Assembly (NCBI GenBank): GCA_015490195.1
Contig: WFYG01000036.1
Location: 37,383-101,382, forward strand
Reading direction: 5' to 3'
Length of the DNA: 64,000 nt
From: Thermovibrio sp.
Lineage (GTDB): Bacteria; Aquificota; Aquificia; Desulfurobacteriales; Desulfurobacteriaceae
Of this stretch, positions 17,082 to 25,100 are shown in pieces (position 1 is the stretch's first letter; each line of letters opens with the position of its first letter). The position numbers were made by a program, and so were the translations under genes. The notes below the pieces were generated by a model. That model made no database searches. It was not told the origin of the DNA and saw only the letters and a program-made list of their open reading frames with translations.

Positions 17082-18881
17082 TTAACTCTCCTTTTCCTCT
17101 TCTTTGGGAAGGTTTACCTCTATGTGAAGTTCCTCTAACTGCTCCGGCCTTACTGTGTCGGGAGCTCCCGTAAGTAAACACTGCCCCCTCTGGGTTTTAG
17201 GGAAGGCGATAACATCCCTTATTGATTCCTCTCCTCTCATAATCGCACAGAGTCTATCAAGTCCAAAGGCCATTCCGCCGTGGGGGGGAGCTCCGTACTT
17301 TAAGGCCTCTAAGAGGAACCCAAACCTCTCTTTTGCCTCCTCGTCTGAAAGGCCAATAACCTTAAAGACCTTCTCCTGAATGTCCTCCCTGTGGATACGG
17401 ATACTTCCTCCGCCTATCTCAACGCCGTTTAAGACCATATCGTAAGCCCTTGCCCTAACACTTTCCGGGTCTTCAAGGAGTTTTTCAACATCTTCCTCTT
17501 TGGGGCTTGTAAACGGGTGGTGGAGCGCCTCCCACCTGTTTTCGTCCTCGTTCCACTCAAACATGGGAAAGTCAACAACCCACAGAACGTTTATTTTGTT
17601 CTCGTCTATAAGGCCTGCCATTTTCCCAAGCTTTAGCCTCAGATTAGAAAGTGCCGCGTTAACAACGTCTGGCTTGTCTGCAACGAAGAAGAGGATGTCT
17701 CCCGGCTCAGCCTCAAGCCTTTCAAGAATCCTGTTCATCTCCCCTTCTGTGAAGAACTTAACGATTGGAGACTGGAGGCCGTCTGGAAGAACCTTAATCC
17801 AGGCAAGGCCTTTTGCACCGTAAATTCCAACAAACTTTGTTAAGTCGTCTATCTCCTTCCTTGAAAGCTTTGCTCCCCCTTTAAAGTTTATGGCCTTTAC
17901 AATTCCACCTTTTTCTGCAACTGTCCTGAAAACCTTAAACTGACACTCCTTGGCTATATCCGTTATCTCTTTCAGCTCAAGGCCGAAGCGGGTATCGGGT
18001 CTGTCTGTTCCAAAGCGCGCCATAGCCTCATCGTAGCTCATAACGGGAATCTCGCCGATTTCAATCCCAAGGAGCTCCCTGTAGAGTTCCCTCAAAACCT
18101 TTTCGGCAACATCCATAACGTCCCTTTCTGTAACAAAAGACATCTCAAAGTCTATCTGTGTAAACTCCGGCTGCCTGTCTGCTCTCAGGTCTTCATCCCT
18201 GAAGCACCTTGCAATCTGGTAGTAGCGGTCAAAACCCGAAACCATGAGAATCTGTTTAAAGAGCTGAGGAGACTGGGGAAGTGCGTAGAACTTACCGGGG
18301 TAGATACGGCTGGGAACTAAAAAGTCCCTTGCACCTTCTGGGGTGCTCTTTGTGAGGTAGGGAGTCTCTATCTCTATGAAACCTTCTTCGTTAAAAACTT
18401 TTCTTACAGTCTGGTAGAGCCTGTGGCGGAATATGATGTTTTCCATCATTTTCTTCCGCCTTAGGTCTAAAAAGCGATACTTGAGCCTCGTCTCCTCTCC
18501 AACCTTAACCTCGTCTTCAACAGGAAACGGTAAAGGCAGGGATTTGTTGAGTATCTGGAGCTTCTCGGCGTAAATTTCAACTTCACCGGTTTTCAGTTTC
18601 GGATTCTCAGTTCCAGGAGGCCTTCTGCGAACTTCTCCCTCAACTGCTATCACGTACTCGTGCTTTAGCTTTTTGGCCTTCTCAACGAGCTCTTCAGAAA
18701 TTTCAGGAGAGAAGACTATCTGAACCTTTCCTGTTCTGTCCCTTAAATCTGTAAAAACAACCCCTCCGTGGTCTCTCGTTGTATCAACCCAGCCTGCAAC
18801 TCTAACTTTCTTTCCAATGTCTTCTGTTGAAACCTCTCCGCAGTAATGAGTTCTCTTAAAACTTCCCAAATGTTCAAGCAT
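17082..18881 (-). CDS. aspS: Aspartyl-tRNA synthetase
   Basis: A 599-residue class II synthetase. Domains: N-terminal OB fold (VRVAGWVDTTRDHGGVVFTD), motif 2 (ARCFRDEDLRADRQPEFTQI), a bacterial GAD insertion in the middle, and motif 3 (GMAFGLDRLCAIMRGEESIR). The ATG at 18881 was chosen because the product then starts like known AspRS (MLEHLGSFKRTHYCGEV) and has GGAGAGG upstream; 43 further upstream codons are open but show no conserved sequence. Whether it charges only tRNA-Asp or also tRNA-Asn cannot be settled here; many bacteria lacking AsnRS have the relaxed form. Confidence 0.95.
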   Translation of the reverse strand: MLEHLGSFKRTHYCGEVSTEDIGKKVRVAGWVDTTRDHGGVVFTDLRDRTGKVQIVFSPEISEELVEKAKKLKHEYVIAVEGEVRRRPPGTENPKLKTGEVEIYAEKLQILNKSLPLPFPVEDEVKVGEETRLKYRFLDLRRKKMMENIIFRHRLYQTVRKVFNEEGFIEIETPYLTKSTPEGARDFLVPSRIYPGKFYALPQSPQLFKQILMVSGFDRYYQIARCFRDEDLRADRQPEFTQIDFEMSFVTERDVMDVAEKVLRELYRELLGIEIGEIPVMSYDEAMARFGTDRPDTRFGLELKEITDIAKECQFKVFRTVAEKGGIVKAINFKGGAKLSRKEIDDLTKFVGIYGAKGLAWIKVLPDGLQSPIVKFFTEGEMNRILERLEAEPGDILFFVADKPDVVNAALSNLRLKLGKMAGLIDENKINVLWVVDFPMFEWNEDENRWEALHHPFTSPKEEDVEKLLEDPESVRARAYDMVLNGVEIGGGSIRIHREDIQEKVFKVIGLSDEEAKERFGFLLEALKYGAPPHGGMAFGLDRLCAIMRGEESIRDVIAFPKTQRGQCLLTGAPDTVRPEQLEELHIEVNLPKEEEKES

Positions 18882-19023
18882 TTTCAGACCTCTCCAGCCG
18901 TATGTTCTCTTTAGTCTGGGGAATTTTATGATAAAATCACGGAAGGAACCAGAGAAGCCGGTCTTTAACAGTTGAATACGGAGATTGACAAGGGTAATTT
19001 TCTCCGTCAATTGAGAATATTCT

Positions 19024-19051
19024 AAGATAGTGTGATTACATTCTTGTGCAA
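19024..19051 (-). promoter_or_regulatory. Possible aspS promoter
   Basis: On the - strand TTGCAC (19051-19046) and TATCTT (19029-19024) are 16 bases apart, giving a leader of roughly 135 bases before the aspS ATG. Apart from this, 18882-19082 shows no gene I can support. Confidence 0.3.
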
Positions 19052-19082
19052 CACATTGTTTTTCAATGTTTCTTGAGGGTAC

Positions 19083-19188
19083 TCTTGAAATGCCCTAAAA
19101 AGTGGAAGGGATTGCGACTTGCATTTTCTTGTGAGTAACCAGTTGACAATGATCGGTCTTGAAATGCCCTAAAAAGTGGAAGGGATTG
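19083..19188 (+). CRISPR. Two-repeat CRISPR remnant or solitary mini-array
   Basis: Two identical 32-base repeats (19083-19114 and 19157-19188) flank a single 42-base unique segment. The repeat begins TCTTGAAATGCC, contains TAAAAAGTGGAAGGG and ends GGGATTG, the kind of end seen in type I-B/III repeats (ATTGAAAC) of thermophiles. It is a different repeat family from the large array near 63.5 kb. No cas gene is close. A simple direct repeat is the alternative, but perfect 32-base identity with spacer-sized spacing favours CRISPR. Confidence 0.6.
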
Positions 19189-19207
19189 GTTTTCGGCGAA
19201 AAATCTG

Positions 19208-19327
19208 ATGAATAAGGTAGTAAAACTTTACAAATTGCAGGATAAAGTTCTTGCTTTACTGTCGGATTTTGTTCCAGCAGTGGTAAATTTCCTTATTTTT
19301 CTTAAAAGGAAGAAGAAAAGTGGGTGA
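19208..19327 (+). CDS. Small hydrophobic/basic peptide, unknown
   Basis: A 39-codon frame (ATG 19208) encodes a hydrophobic stretch (VLALLSDFVPAVVNFLIFL) followed by a basic tail (KRKKKSG). It overlaps the GTG start of the next frame by 8 bases, as in translationally coupled pairs. It resembles small membrane peptides such as type I toxins in layout only, and no conserved family is recognised. No strong ribosome site is seen, so it may not be real. Confidence 0.25.
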   Translation: MNKVVKLYKLQDKVLALLSDFVPAVVNFLIFLKRKKKSG

Positions 19328-19643
19328 AGGAGCAGGTAAATTTGCTGAAAAGCATAGTATAAGTAGTTTTGTTACTATTTTTTTGTGGGATATGCCTGCC
19401 TTAGTGGAAAATCCTCATAAATTTAAGGAAATAATACACAAGTCAAAAACTGGTAGTTTATCTTCAGAAGAGAAGCTGGTAATAGATATATTTAAACGAA
19501 GAATCTTAAGAACAAAAAATGGGAAAACTATATATAAGCAAATTTTTGGTGAAGAAGCTCCTGACTTTAAAGAATCTTGGATTACACCTCCAGATAAACT
19601 CTACGCTAAACTGAAGGAAAAACTGGGAAACTCGGTACTATAG
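19320..19643 (+). CDS. Hypothetical protein, 107 residues
   Basis: GTG start at 19320 behind a purine-rich AAAAGGAAGAAG. The product is soluble, Lys-rich and mostly helical (NPHKFKEIIHKSKTG, EEKLVIDIFKRRIL), with a WITPPDKLYAKLKEKLG tail. I recognise no family. Codon use is more AT-rich than the neighbours and it sits in an island with a CRISPR remnant between aspS and comEC, suggesting acquired DNA. It may pair with the small membrane peptide frame that overlaps its start. Confidence 0.45.
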   Translation: MGEGAGKFAEKHSISSFVTIFLWDMPALVENPHKFKEIIHKSKTGSLSSEEKLVIDIFKRRILRTKNGKTIYKQIFGEEAPDFKESWITPPDKLYAKLKEKLGNSVL

Positions 19644-19690
19644 CTGAATTCAGAAGTTTAAGAAGTAAATTAGTTCTATTAAACCACCCA

Positions 19691-21166
19691 TTAGTAATTT
19701 TTGTGTTTTTTTCTCGGTAATAGTTTTTTGTTTTCTTTGATAAATTTAAGGCGGTTATCAATCAGCTTATTTCTAAAGAGGAGTTTCCTTGTGGCCGGGA
19801 AGACGTAGCTGGCCTCTAAGGTGCTGTTTCTGTACTTCTGCCCCTCTGTTGAGATGAAGTAGAAGGAGTTGAGCTTCCACCCGGGGAGCTCCAGCCTTAC
19901 TTCCGAAACTACAGTTGGATGAATAAGGGCAAAGACTGAAAGGAGAATAGGGGGAATAAAGGAGTAAACAGGTTTTGTAAATAAAGCTAAGAACAAGGAA
20001 ATAAGAAGCGTTGTTCCTGCAAGCCACAGGGGTGCCTCGTAGTGGGTAAGGCTCCACTTTGTAAAGTTAAAGAGGTAGTGTGAAGAGAGGATAAACTGAT
20101 AGCCTAAAAACTCTGTAATTCCGTTTATAAAAGGAACCTTCTCAAGTGTAATCTGCATTAGGAAAGCTCCTATGAGAAAAGGGGTGAAGATAAAGCCGGC
20201 AAGTAGGGTTGTAAGCCAGCTTAAAGGGTTAAAGGTTCCGAAAACGTTTAGAACGATAGGAAGGGTAAAGAACATGGGAGCGAAGGAGACCTTAATACTC
20301 TTTATCAGTTTCCCACCTTCACCCTCTACGGCGAGGAGAATTCCACCAACGGCGCTAAAGGAGAGGGCGGCAGAAAGGTTGAACTTTCCCGTTAGAACTG
20401 TAAATAGCATCACAACTCCCAAAAGGTAGAGAGGCGTTATCTTCCTATAGGTTTCAAGGCCTAAGGCCAGAAGGAACATAAACAGGTAAGACCTGAAAGC
20501 TGAAGGTGGAAGCCCTGTTAATGGCATTAAGGGAAGAATGACAACCGACGCAGCCGTTAAGGGCTTTTTAAACTTTAAGAGTTTAAAGAGGAGGGCGAGA
20601 GCTCCCACAACAATTCCTACGTGAAGGCCGGAAATTGCAAGGAAGTGATAGATGCCGGAAAGGGCAAAGTAGCCTTTAACAGAGGCAGGAAGCTCGTATC
20701 TGAAACCTAAAGTTGTTGCCCCAACAAGAGCCGAAACGGGATAATCTACAGACTCTTCAATCCTTTTGTATAGGTGATAGCGGAACCTGTCAAGTGAGAA
20801 AAAAGGTCTTTCAACTACTCTCCCCTTGTTGTTAACGTAGTCTCCCGGCTCTGCCTCACCTTTTAACCTTACGTACTTCCACCCTTCAAGAACCGCTACT
20901 CTGTAGTTGTCTCTGTACTCTCTTACCCAGAGGACTTTTCGCAGGTTTTGATTACCAGCGTGACCTTTCCAGAAAAGCGGAATAGCAAGGAAAGGAATTA
21001 AAATGAGAGTGCCGGGGAGGAGCTCCCTCACCCTGAACCTCACAGCATAGTTGAAAAAGAGAATCAGCGTTGCTACCAAAAGGTAGGGGAAATAAGGAGT
21101 GCCGTATTTTTCAAAAGCGAGGGCTAAGAAGGAGAGGAAGAAGATATAAACAACGTGTTTTTGCAG
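19691..21166 (-). CDS. comEC: ComEC/Rec2-type DNA uptake channel
   Basis: A membrane protein with a soluble OB-like N-terminal part (VAVLEGWKYVRLKGEAEPGDYV) and the Competence signature YFALSGIYHFLAISGLHVGIVV, followed by many transmembrane helices. ComEC carries single-stranded DNA across the inner membrane in natural transformation. The C-terminal beta-lactamase-like nuclease domain of long ComECs is absent. A TTG at 21079 would start inside a membrane helix with no ribosome site. The frame stays open upstream and adds a fitting first helix (VVYIFFLSFLALAF); the only start-like codon there is CTG at 21166 behind AAGGGGG, used here with caution. Confidence 0.8.
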   Translation of the reverse strand: MQKHVVYIFFLSFLALAFEKYGTPYFPYLLVATLILFFNYAVRFRVRELLPGTLILIPFLAIPLFWKGHAGNQNLRKVLWVREYRDNYRVAVLEGWKYVRLKGEAEPGDYVNNKGRVVERPFFSLDRFRYHLYKRIEESVDYPVSALVGATTLGFRYELPASVKGYFALSGIYHFLAISGLHVGIVVGALALLFKLLKFKKPLTAASVVILPLMPLTGLPPSAFRSYLFMFLLALGLETYRKITPLYLLGVVMLFTVLTGKFNLSAALSFSAVGGILLAVEGEGGKLIKSIKVSFAPMFFTLPIVLNVFGTFNPLSWLTTLLAGFIFTPFLIGAFLMQITLEKVPFINGITEFLGYQFILSSHYLFNFTKWSLTHYEAPLWLAGTTLLISLFLALFTKPVYSFIPPILLSVFALIHPTVVSEVRLELPGWKLNSFYFISTEGQKYRNSTLEASYVFPATRKLLFRNKLIDNRLKFIKENKKLLPRKKHKNY

Positions 21167-21314
21167 CTCTGCCCCCTTTTTGTTGAAAAGCCCTTAACAA
21201 TTTGTAGTTTCAGCATCAAGTCCTATTAATTTAGCTCTACCGCTAAACGAATAATAAACCACAGACAAGCCTTTTCTCAAGACTTTCCAAATCTTTGATA
21301 GACTGTTAGAGGTC

Positions 21315-21331
21315 TGCACAATAAGTGTGCA
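21315..21331 (+). promoter_or_regulatory. Inverted repeat upstream of the early arm of the element
   Basis: TGCACA-ATAAG-TGTGCA, a perfect 6-bp inverted repeat with 5-base spacer, lies 17 bases before the first gene of the + strand arm. The position fits a repressor operator. The rest of 21,167-21,314 shows nothing I can support. Confidence 0.35.
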
Positions 21332-21348
21332 ATTAAAGGGAGGGAATT

Positions 21349-21534
21349 ATGGAACCTAAAGAGTTCACGGTTGAGGTTTTTGAGAAGGCTCTGAAGATTT
21401 ACAGGGAGCTCCCGGAGGGAAAGGAGAGACTGATAATAGCGGCTCTTGAGAAAATTAACAAGTTGGCTGTTTTGTGTAAAGCTGAACTGTCAATAAGAAA
21501 GATAAACCAGGATAAGGCAAATAATGAACAATGA
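21349..21534 (+). CDS. Small hypothetical protein of the element, 61 residues
   Basis: An ATG follows AAAGGGAGGG. The product is a charged, helical protein (FTVEVFEKALKIYRELPEGK, then IAALEKINKLAVLCKAEL). No family is recognised. It overlaps the following HTH gene by 4 bases (ATGA), so the two are co-translated, and the pair opens the integrase-side arm. Such small partners of excisionase-like proteins are often regulators, but there is no direct evidence. Confidence 0.6.
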   Translation: MEPKEFTVEVFEKALKIYRELPEGKERLIIAALEKINKLAVLCKAELSIRKINQDKANNEQ

Positions 21535-21728
21535 AAGAGATACTTGGCGTTAGGTTCTACACGGTCAAAGAGGTGGCTGAGATTCTCTCTAAGTCTCCCT
21601 CAACTATCCGTAATTACATCTACGACAAAAAGTTAGGAGCCGTCCAGATAGGGAGGGAGCATTTAATTCCTGAAAAGGAGATTAAGGAGTTCCTCAAAAA
21701 GAACGCAAATAAACCAATAGACCTTTAG
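21531..21728 (+). CDS. Excisionase/MerR-like helix-turn-helix protein
   Basis: A 65-residue protein consisting of one winged HTH of the excisionase family: YTVKEVAEILSKSPSTIRNY is the helix-turn-helix and KLGAVQIGREHLIPEKEIKE the wing and tail. Such proteins bind DNA to direct integrase towards excision or act as small repressors. It overlaps the upstream small gene and precedes the 431-residue gene by 10 bases, upstream of the integrase. The inverted repeat at 21,315 is a candidate binding site. Confidence 0.75.
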   Translation: MKEILGVRFYTVKEVAEILSKSPSTIRNYIYDKKLGAVQIGREHLIPEKEIKEFLKKNANKPIDL

Positions 21729-21738
21729 GAGGTAAGCA

Positions 21739-23034
21739 ATGGCTGAGGAAGTTAAAACGGGCGGTATTGACATCGGGACAACGGCAGAGGTGTTTAACGA
21801 GCTCAGGGGCGACTTAACTCAGGTAATCATTATGAGGAATGGGAAGTTTTTGGACAAGGTTAAACCTGAAGAGATTGACGATGATTTAGTTATGTGGATT
21901 AAGGAACGCTACGGGGGAGGGAAATACATAGTTACTTTGCAGGGGAAGGACGGGAAGATAAGAAAGAGGTTCTCTTTTGCCATTGAGGGAGCTCCCAAGA
22001 TGCCCCCTTCTGAGATGGTCCAGCAGGAGGAGGGAACTTTGGGGCTGGTTAGGGAGCTGATTGAGGAGATTAAGGATAAGAGGAGCTCAGACCAGACGGA
22101 CGTGTTTAAGATGATGATGGAGATGCAGAGGCAACAGTTTGAGCTTCTTTTAAACGTTGTTAAGGGGAAGGAGCAGGAGAGGAAGGGCTTTTTTGAGCAG
22201 GCGGTTGAGAAGTTAATCAGCAACCCGCAGGTATTGTTGGCCCTTGGAGGGGGAGCCTGGAAGGTTATACAGAAGGCGTTAACAAATAAAAACGAGCTTT
22301 TAGAGCTTATAAGGGTGGCCAAGGACGACCCTGAGATTAAGGAGATGGCCGTCTCTATTTTGGGGGCCAAGTATGGAGCTGGAGGGGGGATTTTAGACAG
22401 GGTTCTTTCTAACCCGGAGCTCCTTAATAAGACCTTGGAGATTGTCAACAAGGCTCTCTCTATAAGGGAGGCTGGACAGAATCCGTTACCGGTAGTTAAG
22501 AGGGAGCTGAGGAAGATGGCAGGAGCAAAGGGGCAGGTTAGGGAGGTAGGAGCTCCCCAGGTGGCGGCTTCTGGAGCAGGAGGGAGCTCCCCATCTCAGG
22601 TTGTTAGTAATCCACAATCCACACAGTTGGAGGGTGTGGATAACGGAGAGGAGGTTGTTAGCGTGCAGGAGGTTATTGCAGTAGGAACTAAGGTTTTGGA
22701 CTTGGCAGAGAGGGGAGCAACGGCAGAGGAGATATTTGACAGCTTGACGGACAGGGAGGTTGAGCTCCTCTACGGGATGTCTGAGAGCTACAACATAGAG
22801 GATTCAGAGGGGCTTGTTGCGTTCCTTGAGGGTTTACCGGTTCCCCGTTTTGTTGTGGCGGGCTACGTGGAGGCTGTAAGGAGACACAGAGAGGTTGTTG
22901 ACTCTCTCTTAGGGCTCGTTTTGGGTGAGTTTGAGGAGGAGGTTAGGGAGGATTCAAGGGAGAGTTCTAGGAGGGTAGAAAGGGAGAGAGTAGGAGAAGG
23001 TAAGGAAGAGGTAAGGAAGGGAGAGGGTGGTTAG
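21739..23034 (+). CDS. Large coiled-coil protein of the element, unknown function
   Basis: A 431-residue soluble protein. The N-terminal 85 residues look beta-rich and contain ERYGGGKYIVTL and GKIRKRFSFAIEG; a helical middle (about 105-290) includes MMMEMQRQQFELLLNVVKGK; a Ser/Gly/Gln linker (about 285-320) precedes a helical acidic C-terminal domain ending in a Glu/Arg/Gly-rich tail. There is no Walker A motif, so it is not a packaging ATPase. It resembles in layout the long structural or replication-accessory proteins of small viruses, but I do not recognise it. Its reading frame holds at least five exact GGAGCTCC sites. Confidence 0.7.
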   Translation: MAEEVKTGGIDIGTTAEVFNELRGDLTQVIIMRNGKFLDKVKPEEIDDDLVMWIKERYGGGKYIVTLQGKDGKIRKRFSFAIEGAPKMPPSEMVQQEEGTLGLVRELIEEIKDKRSSDQTDVFKMMMEMQRQQFELLLNVVKGKEQERKGFFEQAVEKLISNPQVLLALGGGAWKVIQKALTNKNELLELIRVAKDDPEIKEMAVSILGAKYGAGGGILDRVLSNPELLNKTLEIVNKALSIREAGQNPLPVVKRELRKMAGAKGQVREVGAPQVAASGAGGSSPSQVVSNPQSTQLEGVDNGEEVVSVQEVIAVGTKVLDLAERGATAEEIFDSLTDREVELLYGMSESYNIEDSEGLVAFLEGLPVPRFVVAGYVEAVRRHREVVDSLLGLVLGEFEEEVREDSRESSRRVERERVGEGKEEVRKGEGG

Positions 23035-23073
23035 TAGGTTTTCGGCTTTTGAGAGAGGCTTGAAATTGTTGAC

Positions 23074-23097
23074 TTTACAAAATTTGTATTTTGTAAA
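23074..23097 (+). repeat. Perfect 10-4-10 inverted repeat upstream of integrase
   Basis: TTTACAAAAT (23074-23083), TTGT, ATTTTGTAAA (23088-23097) form a perfect inverted repeat 35 bases before the integrase ATG. It begins next to a TTGACT (23069-23074) that could be a -35 box. Two inverted arms around a short centre also resemble a tyrosine-recombinase core site, so it may be an operator, an attachment site or both. Confidence 0.5.
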
Positions 23098-23131
23098 ACG
23101 ACTCACTAAAGCATTGCAGGACAAGGGATAA

Positions 23132-23785
23132 ATGGCATTTTTGAGACTTAAAGAGGTTCCAACGTGGGAAGAGGTAAACAGGCTATTTGAGGCCGTCCTT
23201 GATAGGTTCCTCCCAGAAGTAAGGGACCTTGAGGAGATGGCCAACATTAAGAGGAAGGTTAGGAGCTCTGTTAAGGGAGAGGAGATAGGGAGGGGAAGTT
23301 ATTACGGCCTGCGGGAGGTTGTCTTTTTCGGGCTCCTCTTTTATACAGGGTGCAGGATTAGTGAGCTCCTCTCTATAAGGAAAAGAGACGTCAACTTTAC
23401 TAAGAAAACCATAACGATTAAGCAGTTAAAGAGGAGAAAGGGAAAGGAGCTTGAGAGGGAGGTTCTGATTCCCCCGAAAGTTGAGGAGTTTCTAAGGGAG
23501 TATGTTCTAAAGCACGTTAGCGGAGAGGAAGGGAGGCTTTTTGAGTTTTCTCGTCAAAGGGCGTGGCAACTTGTGAAGGAGTTAACGGGAAGTGTATTGG
23601 GGAGGGAGCTCCACCCACACGTATTCAGGCATGCTTTTGCGGTTCAACTGTTAAAGACAACAAAGGATTTAGAGAAGGTTAGGAGATTACTGGGGCATAG
23701 CAATTACGACACGCTGAAGGCATATTTGGACTACACAATAGAGGACATGAGAGACGATTTACTAAAGATGTTCAGGGAGGAGTAG
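23132..23785 (+). CDS. Tyrosine recombinase (integrase), short form
   Basis: A 217-residue site-specific recombinase. The catalytic set is complete: Arg75 (YTGCRISELL), Lys in the beta hairpin region (about 97-103), His163 and Arg166 (HPHVFRHAFA), His189 (LLGHSNYDT) and nucleophile Tyr198. The N-terminal domain is only about 55 residues before the catalytic domain, shorter than XerC/D or lambda-type integrases, so DNA contact outside the core is probably minimal. It is the last gene of the + strand arm and likely integrates and excises the element. A perfect 10-4-10 inverted repeat lies just upstream. Confidence 0.9.
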   Translation: MAFLRLKEVPTWEEVNRLFEAVLDRFLPEVRDLEEMANIKRKVRSSVKGEEIGRGSYYGLREVVFFGLLFYTGCRISELLSIRKRDVNFTKKTITIKQLKRRKGKELEREVLIPPKVEEFLREYVLKHVSGEEGRLFEFSRQRAWQLVKELTGSVLGRELHPHVFRHAFAVQLLKTTKDLEKVRRLLGHSNYDTLKAYLDYTIEDMRDDLLKMFREE

Positions 23786-23786
23786 A

Positions 23787-23952
23787 GGGGAGCTCCCCCG
23801 GAGTATTCTCAAAATACCTGGTAAAAGTTAGGGTGTCCTTTAATATGGACCATAAGAAGGAGCTCCCCTTTACCGGAAACGTGCAGCTGCACGGCGGGGA
23901 GCTCCGGAGGGACGGGGATGGAGATTATAGCCCAGCAGGGGAGCTCCCCCGG
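23787..23952. repeat. GC-rich palindrome cluster between the converging arms
   Basis: This stretch between the integrase stop and the last - strand gene holds four exact GGAGCTCC palindromes (23789, 23859, 23898, 23939), a 15-base direct repeat at 23787-23801 and 23938-23952 (GGGGAGCTCCCCCGG), and a perfect 14-bp palindrome CGTGCAGCTGCACG at 23880-23893. No gene fits. Candidate roles are a bidirectional terminator, replication origin, packaging signal or recombination site. Confidence 0.55.
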
Positions 23953-23990
23953 TAAGGGGGAGAATAGGAGGGCACACAAAGGGGAGAGCT

Positions 23991-24341
23991 CTACTTAAAG
24001 AGTTTCCTCAATATCAGGCCAATGAATGAAAAGGTTAAAAAGGTCTGGAAGTCTTTGGAGTGGAGAAAGGTCTGGAATTTTCCAGGAGTGAAGGCGTTGG
24101 GTGGAACCCGTATCGGCCTGCCACTTGCTACGTCGTAGCCGAATGTGAACCCTGATTTTGTTTTTACGTATACTTTTGGCCTTGTGATTGAAACCAGGCG
24201 GGAGGCTGAGGGGGTGGAACGGGAGAAGTCAAAGAGCCAGTCGGGGAGGTATCTCCATTCAACTTTTATCTTTTCAGGTTTTGCGGCGTTGACTGCGTAG
24301 CCATAGAGGTTGTTTTCTATATCTTGTAGGGAGAATCCCAT
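23991..24341 (-). CDS. Hypothetical element protein, 116 residues, C-terminal hydrophobic segment
   Basis: The last gene of the long - strand operon, 3 bases after the spermidine-synthase homologue. The N-terminal part is soluble (IKVEWRYLPDWLFDFSRS, RPKVYVKTKSGFTFGYDV) and the C-terminus is hydrophobic and basic (FLTFSFIGLILRKLFK), like several other proteins of this element that end in a membrane segment plus basic tail. No family is recognised. A virion or membrane-associated protein is plausible only from context. Confidence 0.6.
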   Translation of the reverse strand: MGFSLQDIENNLYGYAVNAAKPEKIKVEWRYLPDWLFDFSRSTPSASRLVSITRPKVYVKTKSGFTFGYDVASGRPIRVPPNAFTPGKFQTFLHSKDFQTFLTFSFIGLILRKLFK

Positions 24342-24344
24342 TCG

Positions 24345-25085
24345 TTACCTCCTTGCGTAGAGGAAGAACTGCTCAAAGTTTATTCCTCTGTCTTTTCCCA
24401 ATATTTGGAGTTTGAGCTTTTTCAGGCAGTTCTTTACTCTGTTTAGGACTATCGGGGAGCCTGAGACCTGGATTGAAAGAAGGCCTCCTTTTTTGAGGTG
24501 GGAGGCGATGAGTTTGTAGGCCCTGCATGTATATAAGGGGTTTACGTGTTTTTTTAGGAATTCGTCGTTTTCCATCATGTCGTAATCGGGGTCTGGGAAG
24601 TCAACTATTATGAGGTCGTAGCGATCCTTTGCCGTTTTGAGGTATTTGAGGGCGTCTGCGTTTACTATTTTGACTCTACTTGAGTTCAGGGCGTTGCGGT
24701 TGAGGGTTCTGAGTATCGGGTTTTTCCGGGCAAGGTCTGTTACGGTTTTGTCTATGTCAACTAAGGTGATTTCCCGTATTTGGGGGAACTTGAGGAGCTC
24801 CCTTGCTCCAAGTCCGTCCCCTCCCCCCAATACTAAGACCTTCTCAGGGGTTCTTTTCTCCTTGAGGAAGTAGTCTATTACGGGTTGGCCGTAGAGCTTG
24901 AAGTGGTATTCTTTTTCGGGTAGGCCTGAAATAAACTGCATGTATCCGTTGAGCCACATTACTATTTTGTGGCTTTTGGGATGAAAGGTGAGCTCTACGG
25001 TATTGTAGGGAGTCTTTACTTTCATTAGCGGTTTTCCTTTTCTTATCTCTTTGTGAAGTTTTGGCATTGCGGGGTCTTTCCACAT
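24345..25085 (-). CDS. Spermidine synthase-like aminopropyltransferase carried by the element
   Basis: A 246-residue protein with the SpeE layout: an N-terminal small beta domain (about 24-56, TVELTFHPKSHKIVMWLNGY) and a Rossmann methyltransferase-like domain with VLVLGGGDGLGARELLKF (86-100), acidic LVDIDKTV (about 108-115), NADALKYL and DLIIVDFPDPDYD (Asp162 and Asp165, the positions of the catalytic/amine-binding acids). SpeE moves aminopropyl from decarboxylated SAM to putrescine or related amines. Residues around the amine pocket look diverged, so substrate is uncertain. It lies in the same operon as lysis genes, while speD flanks the element. Confidence 0.75.
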   Translation of the reverse strand: MWKDPAMPKLHKEIRKGKPLMKVKTPYNTVELTFHPKSHKIVMWLNGYMQFISGLPEKEYHFKLYGQPVIDYFLKEKRTPEKVLVLGGGDGLGARELLKFPQIREITLVDIDKTVTDLARKNPILRTLNRNALNSSRVKIVNADALKYLKTAKDRYDLIIVDFPDPDYDMMENDEFLKKHVNPLYTCRAYKLIASHLKKGGLLSIQVSGSPIVLNRVKNCLKKLKLQILGKDRGINFEQFFLYARR

Positions 25086-25100
25086 TTTGAATTCCCCCTG

